Numbered from the stretch's first letter, positions 1 to 8,418 are shown. The stretch: 39,522 nucleotides of DNA from JAAYGT01 sp050252075 (GCA_050252075.1 JBFWLP010000020.1:1-39522); one strand, 5' to 3'. Notes: generated by a model not told the origin, from the sequence alone. Made by a program: numbers and translations.

Positions 1-62
1 CCGGCTTCCACCCGCTTAAGCGCTTCCATGATCTGACTGTCTGTGAATCTCGACCGCTTCAT
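1..62 (-). CDS. IS3-family transposase OrfA, N-terminal fragment
   Basis: The first 20 codons read MKRSRFTDSQIMEALKRVEA, the typical start of the helix-turn-helix OrfA protein of IS3-family elements (IS407/IS51-like group, transposase_8 domain). OrfA binds the IS ends and is normally fused to OrfB by programmed frameshifting. A GAGGAG ribosome site sits nine bases before the ATG at 62. The gene continues beyond the window edge, so its integrity and subgroup cannot be judged. Confidence 0.75.
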   Translation of the reverse strand, partial: MKRSRFTDSQIMEALKRVEA

Positions 63-125
63 CTTGTAGAACTCCTCAATGAGAAAATTCTACTTCTGAA
101 CGCACCGCTTTTGCGGGGGGATTAC
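1..125 (-). mobile_element. 5' end of an IS3-family insertion sequence (partial)
   Basis: The minus strand carries the start of an OrfA-type transposase preceded by a good ribosome site and about 60 bases of leader. The leader has a GC-rich terminal stretch with a CCGC-TTTT-GCGG inverted repeat (104-115), as expected near an IS end. The element interrupts livG: the reading frame of that gene runs directly into IS sequence near base 124. The exact end of the inverted repeat and any target duplication cannot be set because the other end lies outside the window. The IS3 family assignment rests on the transposase N-terminus only. Confidence 0.75.
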
Positions 126-244
126 CCGATGACGCCGGTTACCGATCCGGCGATGACTTCCAGGCTGGCGTTTTGCAACGCCACCCGGCCGCCAAAGCTT
201 TTACTGACATTTGAAACAACGAGGTTTTGGGTCGCTGCGTTCAT
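122..244 (-). pseudogene. livG: livG, branched-chain amino acid ABC transporter ATPase, truncated by an IS
   Basis: Only 40 codons remain. They match the start of LivG-type ATPases: a beta strand (LVVSNVSKSFGG), the ALQNASLEV segment, then VTGVIG, which should run on into the Walker A motif PNGAGKTT. Instead the frame hits TAA at the insertion sequence junction. The start ATG at 244 overlaps the livM stop (ATGA), so the gene was translationally coupled to livM. Without Walker A and everything after it the fragment cannot bind ATP. The rest of the gene may survive beyond the element outside the window. The transporter encoded here is therefore probably inactive unless another ATPase substitutes. 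Confidence 0.85.
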
Positions 245-1200
245 TTTGCGGCTCCCTTCAGGCGTGAGGCAAGTTGGCGCAGATGTCCACGAGGGGTGGG
301 AACGATCGGCCAGTTTTTGCGTTGAGCGTAGGCAACGATGCCCCGTGGCATATACAGAATGGTGATCAGGATAATGAAGCCCACCAGTGCCAGATACACT
401 TCCGGCAAGCGCGCCCACAACAGTTCGTTGACCACGGAAAGTGTGATGACGCCGACCAATGGGCCGAAAACAGTGCCCAGGCCGCCGAGCAGCACCATGG
501 CAATGGTTGTCAGTTCCGTCATCATGGCGAAGGCCGTGAAGGGATCAATGAAGCCCAGGTAGCTTACGTAAAGCGAACCCACGGCGCCGGGCACCAGTGC
601 CGAGGCGGCGAAGGTGCCCACCTTCAGCTGGGTGGTGCGCACGCCCAGCGCGTTGGCCGCTGTTTCGTCTTCCCGGATGGTGAGCAACTGTAAGCCCAGG
701 CGAGAGCTGTCCAGTCGCCAGGTAATGACGATCATGACCAGGGCGATGCCGGCGATCACGAAGTACAGTGTCGGCAGATCGACGACGTCGACATACAGCC
801 CGGTACCCCCTTGTGTAATGCCGTCAAGGCCCATGGCCAGCGACTCGCATACGCGGGCGATACCGAACATGCCGATACCGAAAAACACGCCGTTCAACCG
901 CAGCATGATCATGCCCAGGATGAGTGCGCACACGAAGGCGAATGCGGCGGCCAGCAGGGGCGCCACCAGCCAATGGATACCCGCTTGCACGCTGAGTGCT
1001 CCCACATAACAGCCCAGTCCGAAAAACGCGACCTGGCCGAAGTGCGGGTATCCCGCGTAGCCGCCGATAAGATTCCAGGAGTACGCCAGTGCCATGAAAA
1101 TAAGGGTCTGCACCATGAACGACAGTGCGTACGACTCGACCATGAACGGCAGGGCAATGATAGCGGCTGCGGCAAGTACGATAGCGATGATTCCCTTCAT
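241..1200 (-). CDS. livM: Branched-chain amino acid ABC transporter permease LivM
   Basis: This 319-residue protein is a LivM-family inner-membrane permease (BPD_transp_2). It has about eight to ten hydrophobic helices and the family motifs WNLIGGYAGYPHFGQVAFFGLG near residue 43 and LLGGLGTVFGPLVG near residue 238. With LivH it forms the channel of a high-affinity uptake system for leucine, isoleucine, valine or related amides and acids. Length is normal for the family. The ATG at 1200 overlaps the livH stop and its own stop overlaps the livG start, so the three genes form one tightly coupled operon. No binding protein (LivJ/K) or second ATPase (LivF) is visible in the window, so the substrate is unknown. 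Confidence 0.93.
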   Translation of the reverse strand: MKGIIAIVLAAAAIIALPFMVESYALSFMVQTLIFMALAYSWNLIGGYAGYPHFGQVAFFGLGCYVGALSVQAGIHWLVAPLLAAAFAFVCALILGMIMLRLNGVFFGIGMFGIARVCESLAMGLDGITQGGTGLYVDVVDLPTLYFVIAGIALVMIVITWRLDSSRLGLQLLTIREDETAANALGVRTTQLKVGTFAASALVPGAVGSLYVSYLGFIDPFTAFAMMTELTTIAMVLLGGLGTVFGPLVGVITLSVVNELLWARLPEVYLALVGFIILITILYMPRGIVAYAQRKNWPIVPTPRGHLRQLASRLKGAAK

Positions 1201-2060
1201 GTATTTGCTCCAATACCGAACAGACCCTTGGGACGAATCACGAGCACGATGAGCATGACCAGGAACACGATGGCCGTGCCAAGTACCTGTCCGTACATGT
1301 AACCCGCATAAACTTCAAGAACACCGATCAGTAGCGCCCCCAGCATGGCACCAGGGTAGCTTCCCATGCCCCCGATGATGATGACGGCAAAGGCCTTGAT
1401 CCCGAACCTCACCCCCAGCTGCGCGTCGACCGCGAACATGGGTGCCATGAGCACGCCGGCCAGGCCGGCCATGCCGGCACCCAGCGCAAACGTGACGTAG
1501 CGCACTTTGGCAATGGAAATGCCCGATACGATGGCCAGCTCGGCTGCCTGTGAGACAGCGCGTATGGCTTTTCCGAATCGGGTGGATTGCAGGAACCACC
1601 AGATAACCAGCGCGGCCCCCATGGCGATGAAGAACGACACCAAGCGTGCCAGCGGAATGTCCAGGCCCATGAAGGGCACGGAGCCGCTGAGCACCGTTGA
1701 CAAGCCGTGGAAGCCGCCGCCCCAGATCAGCAGGCCGACGTTGACGAGAATCATGGACATGGCGAACGTGGCCAGCAGCGACATGATCATGGGGCCGTCG
1801 ATAATCTTGCGGATGACCAGTTTTTGCATGAGCAAGCCGATACATGCCGTCAGAATGGGCACCAGGAAGAGGGCGACGATATAGGGAATGTCGAACGAAA
1901 GCACCAGCGACACCGTGGTCAGCGCGCCGATGGCCAGCAGATCGCCGTGTGCGAAGTTGATCACCCGCATCACGCCAAAAATTAGGTTCAACCCACACGC
2001 TATGAGCGCGTAGACCCCTCCGAGAAGAATCCCGGATACAAGAAGTTCGAAGTGCGGCAC
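1197..2060 (-). CDS. livH: Branched-chain amino acid ABC transporter permease LivH
   Basis: The 287-residue product is a LivH-type permease with the hallmark N-terminal stretch GVYALIACGLNLIFGVMRVI followed by NFAHGD (residues about 15-40) and the EAA-like loop IIIGGMGSYPGAMLGALLIG near residue 225. It is the partner channel subunit of LivM. The start is a GTG at 2060 with an AGGGGG ribosome site six bases upstream. It is the first gene of the livHMG operon; the 447-base gap to the divergent GntR gene should hold the promoter. Function as a permease is sure, substrate is not. Confidence 0.93.
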   Translation of the reverse strand: MPHFELLVSGILLGGVYALIACGLNLIFGVMRVINFAHGDLLAIGALTTVSLVLSFDIPYIVALFLVPILTACIGLLMQKLVIRKIIDGPMIMSLLATFAMSMILVNVGLLIWGGGFHGLSTVLSGSVPFMGLDIPLARLVSFFIAMGAALVIWWFLQSTRFGKAIRAVSQAAELAIVSGISIAKVRYVTFALGAGMAGLAGVLMAPMFAVDAQLGVRFGIKAFAVIIIGGMGSYPGAMLGALLIGVLEVYAGYMYGQVLGTAIVFLVMLIVLVIRPKGLFGIGANT

Positions 2061-2507
2061 AGCAACCCCCTAGTGGCTAGGCTGATCAGGAAAGGGCGAT
2101 GGCAGAGGAACGACGCCGAGTCGGCGACTTGCGTGGCGGGGCCTGGTGGAGCCCGGCCATGTAGACCTGTGGGTGGGAAATCCCATCGTACTGTCTCCTC
2201 GGATGCTCAACGCGACGCGCGGGTTCACGACCTTTGCGCCGACTGTTGATTATTGTCGTTTTTGTCGGTTGTTTTTATTGTATGAATGTGCGTACAAAAA
2301 ATGTACGTACGTTTGAATAATAAGGACGAAGATTTACAGTGTCAATTATTTATTTTCTAAAATTTCCAATCGCCGGGTGTGCGTCACGTTTCATCCGGCA
2401 ATGCGACCCAGGCTCCCGCCGCCGTATGTCAGGGCGTATTGACAGATTCCATCATCGTGGCGATTATTCAGTTACGCTGCGCGTTGCAGTTCGCTTGGGA
2501 GAGGTCG
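2061..2507. other. Intergenic region between livH and a divergent GntR gene
   Basis: This 447-base stretch holds no convincing gene. It becomes AT-rich from about 2245 to 2365 and there contains repeated CGTAC/GTACG elements, including the inverted repeat at 2292-2306. It must contain the divergent promoters for livHMG and the GntR gene. No clear -35/-10 pair could be fixed by eye. Confidence 0.5.
2292..2306. promoter_or_regulatory. Candidate GntR (HutC-type) operator
   Basis: An exact inverted repeat GTACA-AAAAA-TGTAC lies between livH and the divergent GntR gene, followed at once by a second palindrome GTACGTAC (2303-2310). HutC-type GntR proteins bind short palindromes of the GT-N-AC class and usually control themselves and a divergent operon. 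Binding by the neighbouring regulator is inferred from position only. Confidence 0.5.
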
Positions 2508-3290
2508 ATGAACAGCTCAGTCATGAACGGCAATGCGACCGCAAGCGCCTTTGCCGACAGCCTGGGAAACAGCCCGCGCTACCGGGCCCTCGCCCAGCAA
2601 ATCAAGGCCGATATTTCGGCCGGGCGTTATCCGGTCGGCGGGCGTCTGCCCACCGAAGAGCAGCTCATGGCCTCATTCGGCGTCAGCCGCCATACCGTGC
2701 GGCAGGCGCTGCGCGAACTGAAAGACAACGGCACCATTCTCAGCATGCGGGGCATAGGAACGGTGGTGCGTGACAAGCCTTCGGAGGCACGCTACACCTG
2801 CGGTATCAATTCGCTGGAAGACCTGCTGCAGTTTGTCGACGCCACCGAAATGCGGGTACTGTCCACCCAGACTATCATTGCCGAGGGGGCTCTTTGCCAT
2901 AGCCTGCGTTGCGCGCCGGGGCGCACGTGGTTCAAGGCCAGCATCGCCCGTGTGGTTCGCAACACCTATACCCCGCTCAGCTATCTGGAAGCCTACGTGC
3001 CGCCGGAGTACGCCGGCGTGCTCACGGGCGTAACCCTGTTGAACCAGTCTGTTTATTCCCGTATCGAGCAGTTTTACGGCGTGCGTATCGTCGAGGTGCA
3101 TCAGCAAATCGCCGCGTCGCGGTTAAGCGACACCATTGCCGATGCCATCCAGGCCGACCCGAACGAGCCGGCCTTGTGCATCAGCCGTTATTACCTTGAT
3201 GCGTTTGGCGACATTGTGCAGGTCAGCATTGGCCATTTTCCCGGAGACCGCTATAAACAGGAAAGCAAATTCCGGATGAAGCACGACTGA
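2508..3290 (+). CDS. GntR-family transcriptional regulator, HutC/UTRA type
   Basis: The 260-residue protein has an N-terminal winged helix (about residues 22-87; RYRALAQQIKADISAG, then LPTEEQLMASFGVSRHTVRQ) and a UTRA ligand-binding domain (about 100-250) ending in YYLDAFGDIVQVSIGHFPGDRY. This is the HutC subfamily, whose members sense small catabolic ligands. The start was placed at 2508 because GGGAGAGG lies just upstream; an open frame back to 2379 has no ribosome site and no family resemblance. It is divergent to livHMG, which it most plausibly controls. Its last 68 bases overlap the 3' end of dabA on the other strand. Confidence 0.9.
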   Translation: MNSSVMNGNATASAFADSLGNSPRYRALAQQIKADISAGRYPVGGRLPTEEQLMASFGVSRHTVRQALRELKDNGTILSMRGIGTVVRDKPSEARYTCGINSLEDLLQFVDATEMRVLSTQTIIAEGALCHSLRCAPGRTWFKASIARVVRNTYTPLSYLEAYVPPEYAGVLTGVTLLNQSVYSRIEQFYGVRIVEVHQQIAASRLSDTIADAIQADPNEPALCISRYYLDAFGDIVQVSIGHFPGDRYKQESKFRMKHD

Positions 3291-5754
3291 CCGCCGGCGT
3301 TCGCTGCATTTTCGGTGGCGGCATGAAAGGCTGCCATTTGCCCTGAATCAATTGCAGCACCCGGCCGTTTTCGTCCGGCCAGCAGAACAGATGCAGCCAT
3401 TGGCAGTCCACCAGATCGCGCACGGTCGGGTGTTTTTCGTAGATTGCTGTAACGGCATGCGCCGGTGCATCCAGAAATACGCTCAGACGCAAAGGGTCGT
3501 GCCGCCACTGCTTTCCGTCGTGCAGCGACTGCAACGCCAGCCCGGTGCGCAGGTCGCCGCCGTTGCCCTCGAATACCCCCATATGACCACCCACAACGTT
3601 ATGCAGCATCTTGTTGCCACTGCCATATTTCCGGTTGTCGGTCACCGACGCGTAGTACTGCATGTTAATCCAGTGCGCCACTATCATGGGTGCCGTCATG
3701 ATCAGTTCCAGTCGTTGGAAATGGGTGTCGTCATGCCGGTTGTAATCGTGCAGGAAACAGCGCCCGTCCAGATCCAGATGGCGGGTGCGCGCTCGGGGCG
3801 CCGCAATGAAAGCCGCGTTATTGGCCAGCCCCCATTCGGGTCTGAGCTCCGACCAGTCGTGTGCGCGTCGTAGCAGCTGCCTGGCCAGCGTGTTGTCATT
3901 GGTGCTTGTGATGCCCAACGATGCCGCCTTGTTCCGGCGCGCCTGCCGGCAGGCGTTTTGCAGCCATTCCCTGGTTTGAGCGCTGAGGGTGTCCCGTGCT
4001 CCCTGAATAGTCTCGGTGGTGGTGTCGTGGCAGGCGGCAATAAAGCGGGTGCCGTCGGGAATGGCAATGCCGTGCCGCCGCAGCTCTTTTCGCCGTGCCT
4101 CATCGTTCAGCAGGTCGGCCAGAATTTGCGCGTTCAGATAGCCACTGTGGCCGCCGCAGGCGCCGCATTGAAGGGCGGCCGCCTGCGCATTGTTTTCCGT
4201 CGTGCTGCCATGGCCGATCAGCAGAACTTCGGGCGCGAACGAGGTGGTCAAGCCCATGGCTCGCAGTATTCCGGCCAGAAGTTCGCCTTGGCGTTGCAGT
4301 GTCAATTCCTCGGAATCCTGCGTAAGCAGCCATCCTTTTCCGGTCATGGTGCGGTGAGACCCAAGCCCCGGACGCTTCGGGAAAAAGGTTTGTTTTGCCA
4401 GGCGCCAGACATAGGCGATTCCAACACTTTCGACCATACTGAAGGCAGTGGCCGGCGTGTGAGTGAATTCTTTCAGGCGCGCCCGTGTGTTGAGCGCGCG
4501 TGCCGCGCGGGACGATCCGCCCAGGGGATGGTCGGCGTGACCGGCCAGCAGGCTTTCGCGCAACAGCCCGGGCAGGCGTGGTTCTACCCAGTCTGACCCG
4601 GCGTGTTGATAGGCGATGGGCAGGCCGAAGAATCCGGCAAATCCAAGGGTTTGAACCGAGGGGCTCTGGCTTTCCAGGGCACGGCGCATGGGCTCGGACC
4701 GCACATCGATGCAAAACACGGCTTGCACAGTGGCCGGGCATGCCGTGGACTCCGGGGCGGGTGCCGTCAGTTGCGTGACCAGCGATTCCTGATAGCTGAG
4801 CTCGAAGGCCAGTTGCCAGACCCAGTGCAGCTGCTGTGTGCGGTGGTGCGCCTCGATCAGTGAAGGTAGTCCGCTCCACTGGGTTTGCCAGTACGCAGAC
4901 AGTCGTTCCCGGCAAACGCCCTTTTGGCGGCAATGGCGCCAGAGCACCAGTTCCCAGGCAAGCCGGATCGCCAAGAGATCACGTAAATCGTCATTGGGGG
5001 TGTGATCGCTCAACGCTGCCTGCCACCGGCTGTAGGCGGCCCAGCTTGCCCATCCGTGAATGTCCAGCAGCAGCGCATGAAAATAGTGTGCCATGCCATT
5101 GTCGTCGCACGCCAGTTCGTGCGTGGCGCAGGCGATCAGGCCCTCGGGATGGTCGGGCAGCTCCTGGAACAGCGCATTCAGGCCGGATTCGCCCGTTGCA
5201 ATTTCCAGCCCCCGATCGTAACGGATCGTGGCCAGCCACTCGGCGTACAAGGTGGGCGTGCCGGTGGCGTCGGGCGGGCCGCTCCGGCGATCACGGTTCT
5301 GGAAGTATCGCGCCGCGCATTGGCTGATCTGGTGGATGATTTCATCGGACCACGTCATGCGGTGCGCCGTGCCGGTGTGACTGTCCAGCCATTCCGCCAC
5401 CGTTTGCCAGCAACCGGGCGTTTCCCGCAGGGACAGGTAGCGGATCAATTCGGATTCGCCGGCGTCACTGCCAAGACGCTGTGCCGCCTGGGCCAGGTGC
5501 TCGGGCTTGATCGTGTGAGGCCACCGTGTCCGGTACCAGGATGTCGGCATCAGCATCTGGACGCCTGACAGCGCAGACAGCCAGGCGCTGACGGTTGGCA
5601 TGGATGTCTGCTTCAACGGCCACCACGGGTTGACGGCGATCATACGGTCCAGCGGCCACGACGGGGCGATCCGGCCGCACGCTTCGTTCACGGCGTCGAT
5701 CATGCCCGGTGACAGGGTAACAGCGTGGTTTGATTGGTTCCGGGTTACGGTCAT
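3223..5754 (-). CDS. dabA: DabA-type inorganic carbon transporter subunit (DUF2309/UPF0753)
   Basis: This 843-residue protein belongs to DUF2309, now known as DabA, the peripheral subunit of an energy-coupled bicarbonate/CO2 accumulation complex. The zinc site of this beta-carbonic-anhydrase-like family is intact: Cys348 and Asp350 in VFCIDVRSEP, His515 in LLIGHGSTTE, Cys530 in ALQCGACGGHSG. The start ATG at 5754 overlaps the dabB stop (ATGA) and has AAGGAG eight bases upstream, so a longer frame to 5856 was rejected. It is translated after dabB, on which it depends for membrane attachment and proton coupling. In heterotrophs the complex supplies bicarbonate to carboxylases under low CO2. The 3' end overlaps the convergent GntR gene. 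Confidence 0.92.
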   Translation of the reverse strand: MTVTRNQSNHAVTLSPGMIDAVNEACGRIAPSWPLDRMIAVNPWWPLKQTSMPTVSAWLSALSGVQMLMPTSWYRTRWPHTIKPEHLAQAAQRLGSDAGESELIRYLSLRETPGCWQTVAEWLDSHTGTAHRMTWSDEIIHQISQCAARYFQNRDRRSGPPDATGTPTLYAEWLATIRYDRGLEIATGESGLNALFQELPDHPEGLIACATHELACDDNGMAHYFHALLLDIHGWASWAAYSRWQAALSDHTPNDDLRDLLAIRLAWELVLWRHCRQKGVCRERLSAYWQTQWSGLPSLIEAHHRTQQLHWVWQLAFELSYQESLVTQLTAPAPESTACPATVQAVFCIDVRSEPMRRALESQSPSVQTLGFAGFFGLPIAYQHAGSDWVEPRLPGLLRESLLAGHADHPLGGSSRAARALNTRARLKEFTHTPATAFSMVESVGIAYVWRLAKQTFFPKRPGLGSHRTMTGKGWLLTQDSEELTLQRQGELLAGILRAMGLTTSFAPEVLLIGHGSTTENNAQAAALQCGACGGHSGYLNAQILADLLNDEARRKELRRHGIAIPDGTRFIAACHDTTTETIQGARDTLSAQTREWLQNACRQARRNKAASLGITSTNDNTLARQLLRRAHDWSELRPEWGLANNAAFIAAPRARTRHLDLDGRCFLHDYNRHDDTHFQRLELIMTAPMIVAHWINMQYYASVTDNRKYGSGNKMLHNVVGGHMGVFEGNGGDLRTGLALQSLHDGKQWRHDPLRLSVFLDAPAHAVTAIYEKHPTVRDLVDCQWLHLFCWPDENGRVLQLIQGKWQPFMPPPKMQRTPAVSRASSGICFPVYSGLRENGQC

Positions 5755-7316
5755 GATGCGGACTCCTTCAGGGTGTTCCAGGCGGCCTGGGGTTTGGGTG
5801 CGTGGCATGGGGGCAGGTGCAATGGCCACACCCGTCGCGTGACTCGCGTTGCCCACTCATCCAGATACAGCCCCGAGTAGAGTTGCTGCTCCAGTGCCCG
5901 GGCCAGTCGGGTGGCCGGAGCGTGCCGCAGCATCAGGTGGCCCAGCGCCAGTGCGCCCACAACCAGGATCACCCAGCCGTCCGCCGCCGGCCGGTAATGG
6001 ATATCCCCCAAGACGACGCCCTGGGAGAACAGAAATTTCAGGCCGGCATAGGACGATGCGAAAAGAACCGCAGCCCCGAAGAAAAAGAGCAGATTGCCAC
6101 GGCTGGCGGTACTTGATCTTTCCGCCAGCACGATGATCAGTGCGGCATAAAGCAACACCCAGGGGCTTAGGGGAAGCAGTGGGCCCCAGACTGTGGCCAG
6201 CAGTGCCACGGGTAAGGCAGCCAGCAAGGCAGCGGTTATCCAGTCGCGCCCCAGGGTGGCCGCCCGTGGTGCTTTGGCTTGTGCAACAAACACGTTCGCT
6301 GCATTGCCGGCCCCCAGAAATGCGTGGGCCTTGTAACAGGAGTGGGCGACCAAATGCAGCAATGCCAGCGCATGCAGGCCCAGTGCGCACTCCAGCAGCA
6401 TCAGCCCCATTTGGGCGCAGGTTGACCACGCCAGACTCACTTTGATGCTGACGCGTACCGCCATGGCAAGTGCCGCCACAACGACGGTCACGCCGGCCAC
6501 CACCAGCAGCAGGCCCACCGCCGGACCCGAGCTGAACCAGATCGGCCCCAGCAGGATCAGCAGGTAGCCCCCCAGGTTGACCACACCGGCATGCAGCAGG
6601 GCGGAAACCGGTGTCGGAGCCTCGACCACCTGAATGAGCCAGCCATGCAACGGCAGTTGGGCGGATTTGATGAGCGCCGCGATCACAATGAGCAAGGCGG
6701 CGGCGTGGTGGGACCATTCCATGGAGGCTGCGGGGTAGGCGCCTGCGATCTCGCGTATCGACCAGCTTCCATGTTCAATGAACAGCAGTACGAAGGCTGC
6801 CAGCAGGCAGGCTTCGGCCAACCGGGCGAACAGGAATTTTTTGTGGGCGGCCAGCAGCGCACGGGGCCGGTCGGGATAGAAAGTGAGCAGGTTGTGCAGC
6901 GAGAAACTGATGGCGATCCACCCGGCAAGCAACAACAGTAAATGGTCGCTCAGCACGACGAAAGTAACGCTGGCCAATGTGAGCTGAAGAAAAATATCGT
7001 AGCGATGGCGTCCGGGCTCTGCGTCCAGATAGCGTTCACTGTATCGGTAGATGACCAGTCCGATGAAGCTTACCAACGCCAGCATGATCAGGCCGGTAGC
7101 GGGAACGGCGTGGCCGCTGAGCAGCGAGGGAATCGGATGCTGCAAGGCGGTGCCGAGCGCCAGTGCAGCCAGGGAAGCTACGCAGGCCAGTCCTGTAAAA
7201 AGCCGTCCCAGGCGAAGCGACAGAGAGGGCGAAAGAAACTTGATGCCCAGGGCGACAAGCAAATAGAGAGCGGGTTGTGTGGTGAGTAAAACTGTTGGAA
7301 AAGTGTCGAGGTTCAT
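5751..7316 (-). CDS. dabB: DabB-type proton-conducting membrane subunit (NuoL/MrpA-like)
   Basis: The 521-residue product is an integral membrane protein of the proton-conducting NuoL/ND5 family, with about 13-14 hydrophobic helices. Family signatures include LPLHGWLIQVVEAPTPVSAL LHAG near residue 230 and the HSCYKAHAFLGAG segment near residue 325. In the DabAB complex it is thought to pass the ions that drive carbon uptake by DabA. The ATG at 7316 was chosen because AAGGAA lies nine bases upstream; an in-frame GTG at 7337 would add seven residues. Gene order dabB-dabA with a stop/start overlap and a divergent LysR gene makes this a compact regulated unit. A NADH dehydrogenase annotation would be misleading because no other Nuo genes are present. 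Confidence 0.9.
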   Translation of the reverse strand: MNLDTFPTVLLTTQPALYLLVALGIKFLSPSLSLRLGRLFTGLACVASLAALALGTALQHPIPSLLSGHAVPATGLIMLALVSFIGLVIYRYSERYLDAEPGRHRYDIFLQLTLASVTFVVLSDHLLLLLAGWIAISFSLHNLLTFYPDRPRALLAAHKKFLFARLAEACLLAAFVLLFIEHGSWSIREIAGAYPAASMEWSHHAAALLIVIAALIKSAQLPLHGWLIQVVEAPTPVSALLHAGVVNLGGYLLILLGPIWFSSGPAVGLLLVVAGVTVVVAALAMAVRVSIKVSLAWSTCAQMGLMLLECALGLHALALLHLVAHSCYKAHAFLGAGNAANVFVAQAKAPRAATLGRDWITAALLAALPVALLATVWGPLLPLSPWVLLYAALIIVLAERSSTASRGNLLFFFGAAVLFASSYAGLKFLFSQGVVLGDIHYRPAADGWVILVVGALALGHLMLRHAPATRLARALEQQLYSGLYLDEWATRVTRRVWPLHLPPCHAPKPQAAWNTLKESAS

Positions 7317-7370
7317 GATGGGAAATTCCTTGCGCACAATGCGTGTCGCAGTATCGCAAGGGGCATTGTT

Positions 7371-7397
7371 TAAGTAAAATAGATAAATATTTACTTA
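7371..7397. promoter_or_regulatory. Candidate LysR-type binding site upstream of dabBA
   Basis: The divergent gap between dabB and the LysR gene is AT-rich and contains an exact inverted repeat TAAGTAAA (7371-7378) and TTTACTTA (7390-7397) separated by 11 bases. This is the T-N11-A layout typical of LysR-type regulators. A further similar half-site (TTAACTTAC) lies at 7412-7420. It is positioned to control both genes. Assignment to the adjacent LysR is by position. Confidence 0.6.
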
Positions 7398-7477
7398 TCG
7401 TTCTCTTTTAATTAACTTACTGTATTCTGCTGCGATGCGGCAGGGTGTGTCCATGGCGCGCGTATCGCCCCCATTGC

Positions 7478-8386
7478 ATGAGCCGGCTCAATTACCATCA
7501 TCTTTACTATTTCTGGCGTGTCGCCACCGACGGCAATCTGACGCGCGTGGCGCAGGCGCTTCATGTGTCACAGTCGGCGCTGTCCGCGCAAATCCGCCAG
7601 CTGGAAACCACCATGGGGGTCTCTCTGTTCGAGCGGCGTGCGCGCACGTTGGTCTTGACCGAGTCGGGGCAACGCGTTCTGGCGTATGCCCAGGATATTT
7701 TTTCCAAGGGCGAAGAGCTGGAGTCCTTGCTGCGGCAGGGTATCGAGCCGGCGGTGCAAATGCTGCGTATCGGTGTTCTGTCCACCATGTCGCGCAATTT
7801 CGTGAAGGCGCTGGTGTCCCCGCTGCTGCAGGATGCCTCGGTGCGTTTCAGTCTGCACTCGGCGGATCTGACGCATTTGCTCGACGGCTTGAGCAAGCAT
7901 CAGCTTGATCTGGTGCTGTCGAATGTGAATGTGGCCGCCGATAGCGCGCTGCGTGGCGGGGGCCGTCGCCTGTGGCAAAGCCGGTTGCTCGCGCGGCAAA
8001 CGGTATCGATTGTCGGGCCGCCCGGTGATCGGCCAGCCACCCGCTTTCCTCAGGGGTATCGCGAGAAGCGGTGGATTCTGCCCGGCCGCTCAAGCGATCT
8101 GAGAACGGCTTTCGATGGTTACTGCGCGGTCTGGGGCCTGGATCCCGTTGTGGTTGCCGAAGCAGAAGACATGGCAATGCTGCGTTTGCTGGTTCGCGAC
8201 AGTGGTGCCTTGTCGGTGCTGCCGCCCGTTGTGGTGCGCGACGAAATTCAGCAAGGAACGCTGGTGGAATACCTTGCCGTGCCGAATGTCTATGAAAATT
8301 TCTATGCCATTACGATCAAACGCCAGTTTGTGTCGAGCGCACTCAATCGTTTGTTAACCGGTACGGCGCACGACGTGCTGGCTTAA
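7478..8386 (+). CDS. LysR-family transcriptional regulator of dabBA (NhaR-like)
   Basis: The 302-residue protein begins LNYHHLYYFWRVATDGNL, the NhaR-like variant of the LysR helix-turn-helix (residues about 4-62; VAQALHVSQSALSAQIRQLE), followed by a substrate-binding domain of ordinary length. LysR genes of this type are often found next to DabAB. The ATG at 7478 fits the family start; an in-frame GTG at 7445 would add eleven residues. Neither has a strong ribosome site. It is divergent from dabB with an inverted repeat between them. It probably activates dabBA in response to carbon limitation; this is inferred from context. Confidence 0.88.
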   Translation: MSRLNYHHLYYFWRVATDGNLTRVAQALHVSQSALSAQIRQLETTMGVSLFERRARTLVLTESGQRVLAYAQDIFSKGEELESLLRQGIEPAVQMLRIGVLSTMSRNFVKALVSPLLQDASVRFSLHSADLTHLLDGLSKHQLDLVLSNVNVAADSALRGGGRRLWQSRLLARQTVSIVGPPGDRPATRFPQGYREKRWILPGRSSDLRTAFDGYCAVWGLDPVVVAEAEDMAMLRLLVRDSGALSVLPPVVVRDEIQQGTLVEYLAVPNVYENFYAITIKRQFVSSALNRLLTGTAHDVLA

Positions 8387-8418
8387 GGTGCCGCCGTCCG
8401 TATGAAGCCCGGTGCAGC

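Noticed and set aside
2379..2507. N-terminal extension of the GntR gene
   Set aside because: No ribosome site and no family similarity; the ATG at 2508 has GGGAGAGG upstream and starts at the normal distance from the winged helix.
5755..5856. N-terminal extension of dabA into dabB
   Set aside because: The ATG at 5754 has AAGGAG upstream and overlaps the dabB stop in the usual way; the extension is dabB coding sequence in another frame.
5751..7316. Annotation of dabB as NADH dehydrogenase subunit L
   Set aside because: The family relationship is real, but the coupling to dabA and the absence of other nuo genes indicate the DabAB carbon transporter.
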